8,652 bases of DNA. Origin: CAZCZZ01 sp964503335 (lineage in GTDB: Bacteria > Verrucomicrobiota > Kiritimatiellia > CAIVKH01). The notes below the pieces were generated by a model. That model was not told the DNA's origin. It ran no database searches and saw nothing but the letters and a program-made list of their open reading frames with translations. The translations under genes were made by a program, and so were the position numbers. The stretch is from the NCBI GenBank assembly GCA_964503335.1, contig CAZCZZ010000096.1, positions 1-8,652 on the forward strand, written 5' to 3'. Positions 1 through 5,715 of this stretch are shown piece after piece. Numbering within the stretch: position 1 is the first letter of the stretch; each line of letters starts with the position of its first letter.

Positions 1-42
1 GTGTGTGTCTTTGCCATGGTCTAGTCTCCTAAAACGAAAATC

Positions 43-90
43 TTCCAAGCCTTGGAATAATGCTGCGGCTGGTTTCCAATCCTTGGAAAC
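43..90. repeat. Pair of near-identical palindromes, TTCCAA-N-CCTTGGAA
   Basis: Two palindromes lie close together: TTCCAAGCCTTGGAA at 43-57 and GTTTCCAATCCTTGGAAAC at 72-90. Their 15-base cores differ at one base. The first has 7-bp arms around one base, the second 8-bp arms around three. Their centres (50 and 81) are 31 bp apart, about three turns of B-DNA, so both would face the same side of the helix. This is the geometry of a paired operator for a dimeric regulator. It could equally be two copies of a dispersed genomic repeat; I have an impression of similar motifs in Kiritimatiellota-like genomes but cannot verify it. No gene start is visible next to them, and any controlled gene would lie left of the window. 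Confidence 0.6.
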
Positions 91-95
91 GCCGG

Positions 96-113
96 ACGAG
101 ATCAGCTTCTCGT
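96..113. repeat. Small hairpin beside the structured element
   Basis: ACGAGA (96-101) and TCTCGT (108-113) form a perfect 6-bp inverted repeat around a 6-base loop. It sits between the palindrome pair and the larger structured element at 125-240, and may be an extra arm of that element. No T-tract follows on either strand, so it does not look like an intrinsic terminator. Confidence 0.4.
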
Positions 114-124
114 GTCGCTGTGAT

Positions 125-240
125 CACGGGGATGGCTGCGCCCCGCTCCCGCGGGGCTGGCCCTTCGGGCGTCGCCTTTGGCGACGCTTCAAGCAGCCCT
201 ACCCTCGGGCTGCTTGATCGAACCGGTTCTCATCCCCGTG
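125..240. other. Multi-branched inverted-repeat element, candidate structured RNA or palindromic repeat
   Basis: A perfect 10-bp outer stem, CACGGGGATG (125-134) with CATCCCCGTG (231-240), encloses a chain of hairpins. These are a 7-bp stem with a TCCC loop (140-157), a 4-bp stem with a TTC loop (160-170), a 6-8-bp stem with a TTT loop (171-185, extendable to 169-187) and a perfect 11-bp stem with a 7-base loop (189-217). An AACCGGTT palindrome (221-228) follows. About two thirds of the 116 bases can pair in one nested fold, far more than expected by chance. On the minus strand it lies 47 nt past the tRNA-Glu 3' end and could be in the same transcript. I recognise no known RNA family. It could be a structured RNA, a processing or termination region, or a palindromic mobile repeat. 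No T-tract supports a standard terminator. Confidence 0.5.
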
Positions 241-287
241 GCGTCTATGCAAGACCACGTGTATCACGCCGACCGCTTTTCACTATA

Positions 288-363
288 TGGCGTCCCCACG
301 GGGATTCGAACCCCGGTTACTGCCGTGAAAGGGCAATGTCCTAGGCCTCTAGACGATGGGGAC
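288..363 (-). tRNA. tRNA-Glu (anticodon UUC)
   Basis: This is a 76-base tRNA gene on the minus strand. The acceptor stem GTCCCCA pairs with TGGGGAC, followed by discriminator G and an encoded CCA (288-290 on the plus strand). The D-arm contains GTCTAGAGGCCTAGGAC, the anticodon loop is CTTTCAC with anticodon TTC at 327-329, and the T-arm is CGGGG-TTCGAAT-CCCCG. It closely resembles bacterial glutamate tRNAs, including the CTTTCAC loop and a G73-CCA end. It decodes GAA/GAG and would also supply Glu-tRNA for tetrapyrrole synthesis if the host uses the C5 pathway. A promoter is visible just upstream. The 3' trailer contains a 10-nt complement of the T-arm/acceptor region, described in the findings. 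Confidence 0.97.
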
Positions 364-382
364 CCAAGGTTTAAGGCGGCGG

Positions 383-411
383 AATATACGTGACCGACCC
401 GTGACCGGCAA
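383..411 (-). promoter_or_regulatory. sigma70-type promoter of tRNA-Glu
   Basis: Read on the minus strand, TTGCCG (plus 406-411) is separated by exactly 17 bases from TATATT (plus 383-388), a good match to -35/-10 boxes. The -10 box lies about 19 bases before the first tRNA base, so the expected leader is only about 12 nt. The bases after the -10 box are CCGCCGCC, a GC-rich discriminator of the kind found at stable-RNA promoters under stringent control. Stringent regulation is inferred from that pattern alone. Confidence 0.65.
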
Positions 412-551
412 TAGCAAAGGCGAGGAATTGCGGGGGGCAGGGAATCCACCGGATGGTTGCGAAAAAACGCGCCATTCCCGTCCATGATCTGAAGGAAAGT
501 TTCAGCCATGCCCCTACTGTGTCTGTGCCCTGTTTGATTTGTGTGAGGTGG
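412..551. other. Non-coding stretch between the tRNA promoter and the tandem hairpin
   Basis: With the tRNA promoter, the tandem hairpin and the 596-685 leader, this forms a 322-base gap (364-685) between the tRNA and the acyltransferase gene. Short open frames cross it but resemble no protein and overlap the tRNA or each other. The promoter of the 686-4958 operon must lie here or in 597-685, but I see no convincing -35/-10 pair; AATACA at 612-617 is a weak -10 candidate without a matching -35. Confidence 0.4.
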
Positions 552-596
552 GGCGGCTTCGATGAAGCCGCCGTGTCGCTTTCATCGAAAGCGCAC
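552..596 (+). promoter_or_regulatory. Tandem hairpins with mutually complementary arms, in the operon leader region
   Basis: GGCGGCTTC-GAT-GAAGCCGCC (552-572) is a perfect 9-bp stem with a 3-base loop. It is followed by CGCTTTC-ATC-GAAAGCG (577-593), a 7-bp stem that extends by GTG/CAC past a one-base bulge to 573-596. The 9-mers TTCGATGAA (558-566) and TTCATCGAA (581-589) are exact reverse complements, so an alternative single pairing could replace the two hairpins. The element lies about 90 bases before the acyltransferase start. It could be a leader structure or attenuator-like switch of that operon, a protein-binding site, or a degenerate repeat. No T-tract follows, so an intrinsic terminator is unlikely. 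Confidence 0.4.
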
Positions 597-685
597 TACC
601 AGTGGGGAAACAATACAAACCGACCCGCAGCCCGGCGCGACAACGGATAGACAGGTCATGCCGACGTGGCCTATGATGCCGCGGT

Positions 686-1429
686 ATGTCGAACAACGAG
701 GATTATAAGGTCAAAGATATGATGAGGGACGAGGGAAAGTCGTCCTTCCAGAAGTATCGCGACATCATGTACGGCGATTCGTCGCTCGGTTGCGTGATCT
801 GGGCCGAGTTCGTCCTCACCTTCTTCTCCTGGGTTCCCGGCGCACTTGGCCTCTTCCTGCGCGGACAGTGCTATCCCACCCTCTTCAAGTCCTGCGGTCG
901 CGGCTGCGTGTTCGGTCGAAACCTGACGCTGCGCCACGCCCACAAGATCACACTTGGCTCCGGTGTCGTCCTTGACGACGCCAGCGTCGTGGACGCCAAG
1001 GGCGAGGCTAACGAAGGCATCGTGATCGAGGACAACGTCTACATTGGCCGCCACACGATCGTGTACTGCAAGAACGGGAACATCCGGATCGGCAAGGCGG
1101 TCAACATCTCGTCCAACTGCCAGATCTTTTCCTCCAACAGCATCACCTTTGGACCGGGATCCGTGATCGGCGCTTTCACGTACATCCTCAGCGGTGGTGA
1201 GTATGATTACAAGAGTCCCGTGCCGTTCGCGCAGCAGTCCGGCATGGAAACGAAGGGACCGCTGAACATCGGCGCAAACTGCTGGTTCGGAGCCCACGTC
1301 GTCATCACGGATGCATCCAGTATCGGCGAGCATTGCGTCATCGGCGCGGGCGCGGTCGTAACCGGCCCCATACCTGCCCATAGCGTCGCCGTCGGCGTTC
1401 CAGCCCGAGTCATTCACCGAATCGGATGA
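686..1429 (+). CDS. Membrane-anchored hexapeptide-repeat (LbH/WbbJ-type) acyltransferase
   Basis: This 247-residue protein is probably an O- or N-acetyltransferase acting on a sugar or glycolipid from acetyl-CoA. Residues 33-68 are a hydrophobic, proline-containing stretch (CVIWAEFVLTFFSWVPGALG, then LRGQCYP) typical of membrane-associated members in polysaccharide clusters. From about residue 76 to 240 there are hexapeptide-repeat turns of the left-handed beta helix (e.g. ITLGSGVVLDDAS, IVIEDNVYIGRHTIV, IRIGKAVNISSNC). It ends with the family signature IGANCWFGAHVVITDASSIG...VIGAGAVVTGPIPAHSVAVGVPARVI. Where related acetyltransferases usually have a catalytic His (the TATHP or GGxHD site), this protein reads SGGEYDY (169-175), apparently Tyr for His. 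No clear ribosome site precedes ATG 686. ATG 719 (Met12) has AAGG 8 bases upstream and is a plausible alternative start. The stop overlaps the next start (ATGA at 1426-1429), implying coupled translation. Substrate unknown. Confidence 0.88.
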   Translation: MSNNEDYKVKDMMRDEGKSSFQKYRDIMYGDSSLGCVIWAEFVLTFFSWVPGALGLFLRGQCYPTLFKSCGRGCVFGRNLTLRHAHKITLGSGVVLDDASVVDAKGEANEGIVIEDNVYIGRHTIVYCKNGNIRIGKAVNISSNCQIFSSNSITFGPGSVIGAFTYILSGGEYDYKSPVPFAQQSGMETKGPLNIGANCWFGAHVVITDASSIGEHCVIGAGAVVTGPIPAHSVAVGVPARVIHRIG

Positions 1430-2385
1430 CCCGCAAACGCATCCTCCAGTTTCTGCGCATCACCATCAGCCTTGCCCTTATGGCCTGGCTGTACAGCCGC
1501 GTGGACATCTCGGAATTGGGTCGTATCCTGGGCGGCGCGCGACTACCGCTCCTCCTGCTCTTCGTCCTCATGCTGTTCGTGAACACGGCGATCAGCGCCT
1601 TCAAGTGGCAGATCGTCCTGCGCGCCGACGGCGTAGAGGCTCCGTTTCGACGACTGATGGGCAGCTATCTTGTCGGCTCCTTCTTCAACATCTTTCTCCC
1701 CTCGAACATCGGTGGTGATGCGTACCGCATTTTCGACGTCGCCAAGCTGACCCGGCGCGCTTCGCATTCGTTCGCATCCGTCCTGGCCGACCGTCTCTCG
1801 GGCTTTGTCGCCCTCGTCGTGCTGGGTTTCCTTTTTGGAATCCTCGGATACAAGAGCCTGCCGCAGCCACACGTGCTGGTGGTGCCCCTCATGGCCGCTG
1901 CACTTCTCTTCGTCGCCATCGCCATGCTGTTCCAGAAGGAGCTTGTGCGGTGGTTCTTCCGCGCCACTCCGCTGGGCAGGCTTCACAAGCTCAGTTCTTT
2001 TGCGGACGGCCTGCTGCAATCGGTGGACGAGTATAAGAAGTCGCCCGGCCTCTTCGCGCGTATCCTTGGGCTATCGTTTCTCTTCCAACTCTTCGCCATC
2101 GTGTGTGTATTCGTCCTTGCCGCAGCGCTCCGGTTGGAGATTCCGCTGCTGTACTTCGCCATCTTCATCCCGTTCATCTCGCTGATCGAAGCCCTGCCCA
2201 TCTCGATCTACGGCCTCGGCATCCGCGACGCGACCTATGTGTACTTCTTCGGAGCCGTTGGCGTACCGCAAGTCGCCTGCCTGACCCTCGCCGTGGCCTA
2301 TGTCCTGATGACGCTTGTGTATTCCCTATCCGGCGGCGTTGTGTTTATGCTGCGCACCGATTCGAAGACAGCAACCGACTCATGA
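1426..2385 (+). CDS. UPF0104 / LPG-synthase-TM family integral membrane protein (AglD- or flippase-like)
   Basis: This 319-residue multi-span inner-membrane protein belongs to the family of the MprF membrane domain and the C-terminal part of archaeal AglD (PF03706, COG0392). Hydrophobic segments are visible at about 8-24, 39-56, 80-92, 125-141, 149-168, 212-234, 239-258, 266-280 and 284-309. Two family signatures are present: LPSNIGGDAYR (91-101), close to the usual P-x-N-I-G-G-D, and EALPISIYGLGIRDATYV (255-272), matching the conserved P-I-S-I-x-G-L-G-x-R-[ED] block. Relatives move or modify lipid-linked substrates, in MprF by flipping aminoacyl-phosphatidylglycerol. Here the neighbours suggest a polyprenyl-linked sugar or glycolipid. 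There is no MprF-type synthase domain. It overlaps its neighbours by 4 bases on each side (1426-1429, 2382-2385), with no ribosome site of its own, so it depends on translational coupling. The substrate is inferred from context only. Confidence 0.88.
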   Translation: MTRKRILQFLRITISLALMAWLYSRVDISELGRILGGARLPLLLLFVLMLFVNTAISAFKWQIVLRADGVEAPFRRLMGSYLVGSFFNIFLPSNIGGDAYRIFDVAKLTRRASHSFASVLADRLSGFVALVVLGFLFGILGYKSLPQPHVLVVPLMAAALLFVAIAMLFQKELVRWFFRATPLGRLHKLSSFADGLLQSVDEYKKSPGLFARILGLSFLFQLFAIVCVFVLAAALRLEIPLLYFAIFIPFISLIEALPISIYGLGIRDATYVYFFGAVGVPQVACLTLAVAYVLMTLVYSLSGGVVFMLRTDSKTATDS

Positions 2386-4958
2386 ACGCTACGTCGACAG
2401 AGGCAGGATCGCAGCCCGTTCGTTACCGAACGGTGCTCGGACGTTCGTTCCTGCTGACGGCAGCCCTCTGGCTCATGCTTTCGTGGCCCCTGCCGAAGAT
2501 GGTCTTCGAAGTGATTCCCGCCGGCACCGTACATCCCACCGGCGAGCACACCGTCCAGTTCATGTTGCCGGGCGACCATCTTCAATTGCTCTATCACTTC
2601 TGGATGATGAAGGATGTGTTGGAAGGCCAGACGCCGTGGCTCTACAACGTGTTCGAGTTTAATGCGGGCAACGACGCCGACCGCTTTGAAGCAACCGCGT
2701 ACTACATGCCGTTCAGCCTGTTTTACGCCGTCGGCGCGTGGCTCGTGAACGATGCCTTCGGATGGAATCTCGCCAGCTTCATGTCGTTCTGGCTCGGAAC
2801 ATTTTTCATCTGGCTGCTCTCACTCCGGTACAACCCGAGCCAGATCGTCGCAGCCATCGCAAGCGCGCTGGCGCTAAGCCTGCCCTATCGCTGGCACACC
2901 CTCCTCGGGGGAAGTCCAACCGGCTTCGCGATGATGTGGGTGCCGGCCCTGCTTCTGGGACTCGATTACGCCGTGCGCGACGCGCGCGTTCGCGGAGGTA
3001 TCCTCGCAAGCCTTGTGATCCTCGTCACCGGATGGGGGGACATCCAGGTGTTCTACTTCAGTGTTCTTATCATACCCTGCTGGTGTCTTTTTGCGCTGAT
3101 GGTCGCGCTGCCGTTCGAGGAAGGATTCTGGAAAGGCATTCTTCGTCGCATCCCGCCCCTCCTGCCCCTGCCCTTCTTCATGGCCGCCGGCTATTGGTGC
3201 TGCAAGATCATGACCACGGTCATCGGCGTGTCGAAGCAGAGCAGCGGTCGAAAGATGTCCGAAGTGGCCCTCTTCTCGCCGTGGCAGATAGGCATCTATT
3301 CCTGGGAAGAGCTCGGCATATCGAACCACGTCTTCATCGGCTACAGCCTCAGCGCGTTGCTTGTCATCATCCTTCTCGCTGCAATCTTCAATGCGAGGAA
3401 ACCTGAACACCGTCGCTCGCTCGGCCTCCTCGCGCTGCTCATCACGGGAATCGCCGTCGTCGTGTCCCTTTCGCTCGGTCCCAATGGCTACTTCGAGGGC
3501 CGCGTCTTCAATGCAGCCCGCGACTACCTGCCCAGCTACGACATGATCCGGCAGCCGGCAAAGGTCTTCTGTCTCATGCCCTCGATCCTCGCCGTGGCCA
3601 TCGCCATCGGGTATCGCCCGTTTACGTCTCGAAAGGGCTTGCTGGCCCTGGGCATCGCGCTGGCCGTCCCGGTTCTCCTCGAATTTGACCTCCAGTTCCG
3701 GCCCCTGCTTTGTCGCCTCGCCGACTCGCAGGAGGCGTATCGCGCCGTGTCGGCGGACGCGGAGAAGAAGGGCATCACGCCCCGTGCGCTGATCCTGCCG
3801 ATCTGGCCCGGCGATTCACATTACACCTCGGTCTATCAGTTCCACGTGAAGGAGCACCGCATCCGGATGATGAACGGCTATCGTCCGTTTATTCCGGCGC
3901 ACTACGAAGAAGAGGTGTTCGCGCGGTTCGAGAGCGGCAACCTGGGCTGTCTCGACGATGGCCAGATCGAAGCGCTGCGCGAGCGCGGCGTGGGCTACGT
4001 GATCCTGCACACCGATTTGTTCCCCGAGAAGGTCAGCCCCTTCCCTGTCACCCAGACCCTGCGCTCCCTGCTCAACCACCCCCGGCTTTTCCTGGTCGAG
4101 GCCAGCGAGGCCGTGTGGGCCTTCGAGATTCTCGACAAGCCGATCCTCCGCACGCCGCAGGGCACGACGTGGTCACATATATTCTCCACGCGGCACATCG
4201 AAACTGAGCGGCAGTCGCAGACCGGCACCGAGACCATCGATGATCCGGCGGCGAGCAACGGCGCTTTCCAGCGGATGGCTTCGCCCGGCTCCGGCGGACA
4301 GACCCGGCATATTCCGTCCGCCAGCGCACCCGACCTCCGGTGGATGGCGCGCGTCAGGGGCTCCGGCGTGGTGACCTGGTTTTATGCCGTGGATGAATTC
4401 TCGACGACAAACGACGTGTCCATTGATTCGAAGGACTGGACCTGGCTACCCATCAGGGGACCTGCCTTCGAAAGCTCGGCCGCGCTCACCTTGGGATGGC
4501 GACTCAAGAGCGGCGTCGTGGACCTCGACACAATCTTCATCGCCGCTGGACCCGATCTCGCCCTCGAGCCGGGCCAGATCATCCATCTGGCATCGCCTTC
4601 GTTCTTCCACTCCGGGCACATCAACCTGTCCACCGACACCGTGTCCTTCGACCCCGTTCGCAACCACCGCGGGATTGTCTGGTATGGCCCGAAGCTTCCG
4701 TTGCATCCCGGCGCTTACCGCCTGAGCGTGGCACTATCCACCACAGCGGACGACGGGACCGTCCTGGGTCGCCTGATTGTCGCCTGTCCCGAAGGGCGCG
4801 AAGTGGCGCGCACGGACGTCGTGGCCGGCAAGCCCACCGGGCTCTCCTTCACCAACGACACCAACCTGCCGATCCTCTTCACGATCGAGAACGATGGGAC
4901 CGGGACGATGGAAGTCGGAGCGGTCACGCTTTCACGCGACGCAACCGGAACGCCCTGA
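2382..4958 (+). CDS. Large GT-C/YfhO-like membrane protein with C-terminal beta-rich part
   Basis: This is an 858-residue protein, probably an inner-membrane glycosyltransferase using a lipid-linked sugar. I start it at ATG 2382, which forms an ATGA overlap with the upstream stop; the frame is open further upstream but there only shadows the previous gene. About 11-12 hydrophobic segments lie between residues 20 and 432. The first long loop (43-103) is acidic (GDHLQLLYH at 64-72, NAGNDADRFEA at 94-104), where GT-C enzymes carry their catalytic or metal-binding acid. DYLPSYDMIRQPAKVF (381-396) matches a loop common in large GT-C/YfhO-like proteins. Residues 437-590 form a soluble alpha/beta domain containing RGVGYVILHTD (535-545). 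A low-complexity linker (about 605-652) leads to two beta-rich parts: about 653-735, and about 764-855, which begins IVWYGPKLPLHPGAYRL, a pattern I associate with carbohydrate-binding-like beta sandwiches. Donor and acceptor are unknown. The class is moderately certain, the enzymatic role less so. Confidence 0.75.
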   Translation: MNATSTEAGSQPVRYRTVLGRSFLLTAALWLMLSWPLPKMVFEVIPAGTVHPTGEHTVQFMLPGDHLQLLYHFWMMKDVLEGQTPWLYNVFEFNAGNDADRFEATAYYMPFSLFYAVGAWLVNDAFGWNLASFMSFWLGTFFIWLLSLRYNPSQIVAAIASALALSLPYRWHTLLGGSPTGFAMMWVPALLLGLDYAVRDARVRGGILASLVILVTGWGDIQVFYFSVLIIPCWCLFALMVALPFEEGFWKGILRRIPPLLPLPFFMAAGYWCCKIMTTVIGVSKQSSGRKMSEVALFSPWQIGIYSWEELGISNHVFIGYSLSALLVIILLAAIFNARKPEHRRSLGLLALLITGIAVVVSLSLGPNGYFEGRVFNAARDYLPSYDMIRQPAKVFCLMPSILAVAIAIGYRPFTSRKGLLALGIALAVPVLLEFDLQFRPLLCRLADSQEAYRAVSADAEKKGITPRALILPIWPGDSHYTSVYQFHVKEHRIRMMNGYRPFIPAHYEEEVFARFESGNLGCLDDGQIEALRERGVGYVILHTDLFPEKVSPFPVTQTLRSLLNHPRLFLVEASEAVWAFEILDKPILRTPQGTTWSHIFSTRHIETERQSQTGTETIDDPAASNGAFQRMASPGSGGQTRHIPSASAPDLRWMARVRGSGVVTWFYAVDEFSTTNDVSIDSKDWTWLPIRGPAFESSAALTLGWRLKSGVVDLDTIFIAAGPDLALEPGQIIHLASPSFFHSGHINLSTDTVSFDPVRNHRGIVWYGPKLPLHPGAYRLSVALSTTADDGTVLGRLIVACPEGREVARTDVVAGKPTGLSFTNDTNLPILFTIENDGTGTMEVGAVTLSRDATGTP

Positions 4959-4963
4959 GTCAT

Positions 4964-5704
4964 TCATTCGCGCCGCACGGCCTGCGCGATCTGCTTCCTG
5001 CGCGCGAGATCTTCTTTCCTGCGCTCCCGGTAGTAAGTCAGCAGCATACTGAAGAAGCGCACGGTGTCGGCTACCGGATTGATCTTGCTCTGCTCGCCGC
5101 CGTACACCGTTGAGATGCGAACGGAGTCGATCCGAAGGCCGCGATGGGCCAGCTTCAGCAGAACCTCGGACTCGGCCGCGAAACGCTGAGAGGATGAGGT
5201 CACGAACGGCAGGATATCGCTGCGGTAGAGCCTGAAGCCGCACTGCGTGTCGGGCACGTACTGCTTCATCAGACGGCCCAGCAGCCAGCTCATGAAACGA
5301 TTCGTCATGAGTCGGACGAAGGGCATGTTCTCGACATCCCACATGCGGTTGCCCACCAACGCGGGAATCCCCGTACGCTCGAAGGCCTCGATAAAAAGAG
5401 ACGCCTCGGCTGGCAGATGCTGCCCGTCGGAATCCATCGTGATCACCGCGTCGAAATGCTGCTCGCGGGCGTAAGCGAACCCGCGTTCTAGCGCAGCGCC
5501 TTTGCCCTGGTTCGGCTCCTGACGGATCACGACTGCGCCCGCGGCGCGCGCCACGTCCGAGGTCTTGTCCGGAGAACCGTCATCCACCACCACCACGTCG
5601 AGTTTCTGCGCAACCAGGGCCTCGATAACCGGGCCGATGCGGGACTCCTCGCGATAGGCCGGCAGGATGATGCAAACGCGCGGCGCTTTCTTTTCAGGCT
5701 GCAT
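4964..5704 (-). CDS. Family 2 glycosyltransferase, DPM1/polyprenyl-phosphate sugar synthase-like
   Basis: This 246-residue cytoplasmic GT-A enzyme probably transfers a sugar from a nucleotide sugar to polyprenyl phosphate. Visible motifs are ILPAYREE (13-20), VVVVDDGSPDKT (37-48) for nucleotide binding, NQGKGAAL (65-72), the metal-binding MDSDGQH (90-96), PDTQCGFRLYR (151-161), the acidic AESEV (177-181) near the usual catalytic region, and YGGEQSKINPVADTVRFF (201-218). The last two blocks are typical of the DPM1/DPG-synthase branch. There is no membrane segment; the C-terminus (225-246) is highly basic and could sit on the membrane surface. Length matches short DPM1-type enzymes. It starts 11 bases after the lipA stop, probably in one transcript, and its stop is 5 bases from that of the convergent GT-C gene. 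Function with the GT-C and UPF0104 proteins is inferred from neighbourhood. Confidence 0.9.
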   Translation of the reverse strand: MQPEKKAPRVCIILPAYREESRIGPVIEALVAQKLDVVVVDDGSPDKTSDVARAAGAVVIRQEPNQGKGAALERGFAYAREQHFDAVITMDSDGQHLPAEASLFIEAFERTGIPALVGNRMWDVENMPFVRLMTNRFMSWLLGRLMKQYVPDTQCGFRLYRSDILPFVTSSSQRFAAESEVLLKLAHRGLRIDSVRISTVYGGEQSKINPVADTVRFFSMLLTYYRERRKEDLARRKQIAQAVRRE

Positions 5705-5715
5705 TCAGATGTCCG

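Noticed and set aside
189..217. 11-bp hairpin as an intrinsic terminator for tRNA-Glu
   Set aside because: The stem is strong but no T-tract follows on the minus or plus strand.
60..509. Several open frames of 70-95 codons on both strands across the left end
   Set aside because: They run through the tRNA-Glu gene and the inverted repeats; the peptide around GIRTPVTAVKG is just a translation of the tRNA and is a known kind of false gene.
671..1417. 248-codon open frame antisense to the acyltransferase
   Set aside because: It mirrors the codon structure of a clear hexapeptide-repeat gene and has no recognisable protein features.
2103..2381. 93-codon N-terminal extension of the GT-C gene
   Set aside because: It overlaps the UPF0104 gene in another frame, has arginine-rich shadow composition, and ATG 2382 gives the same ATGA coupling as the preceding junction.
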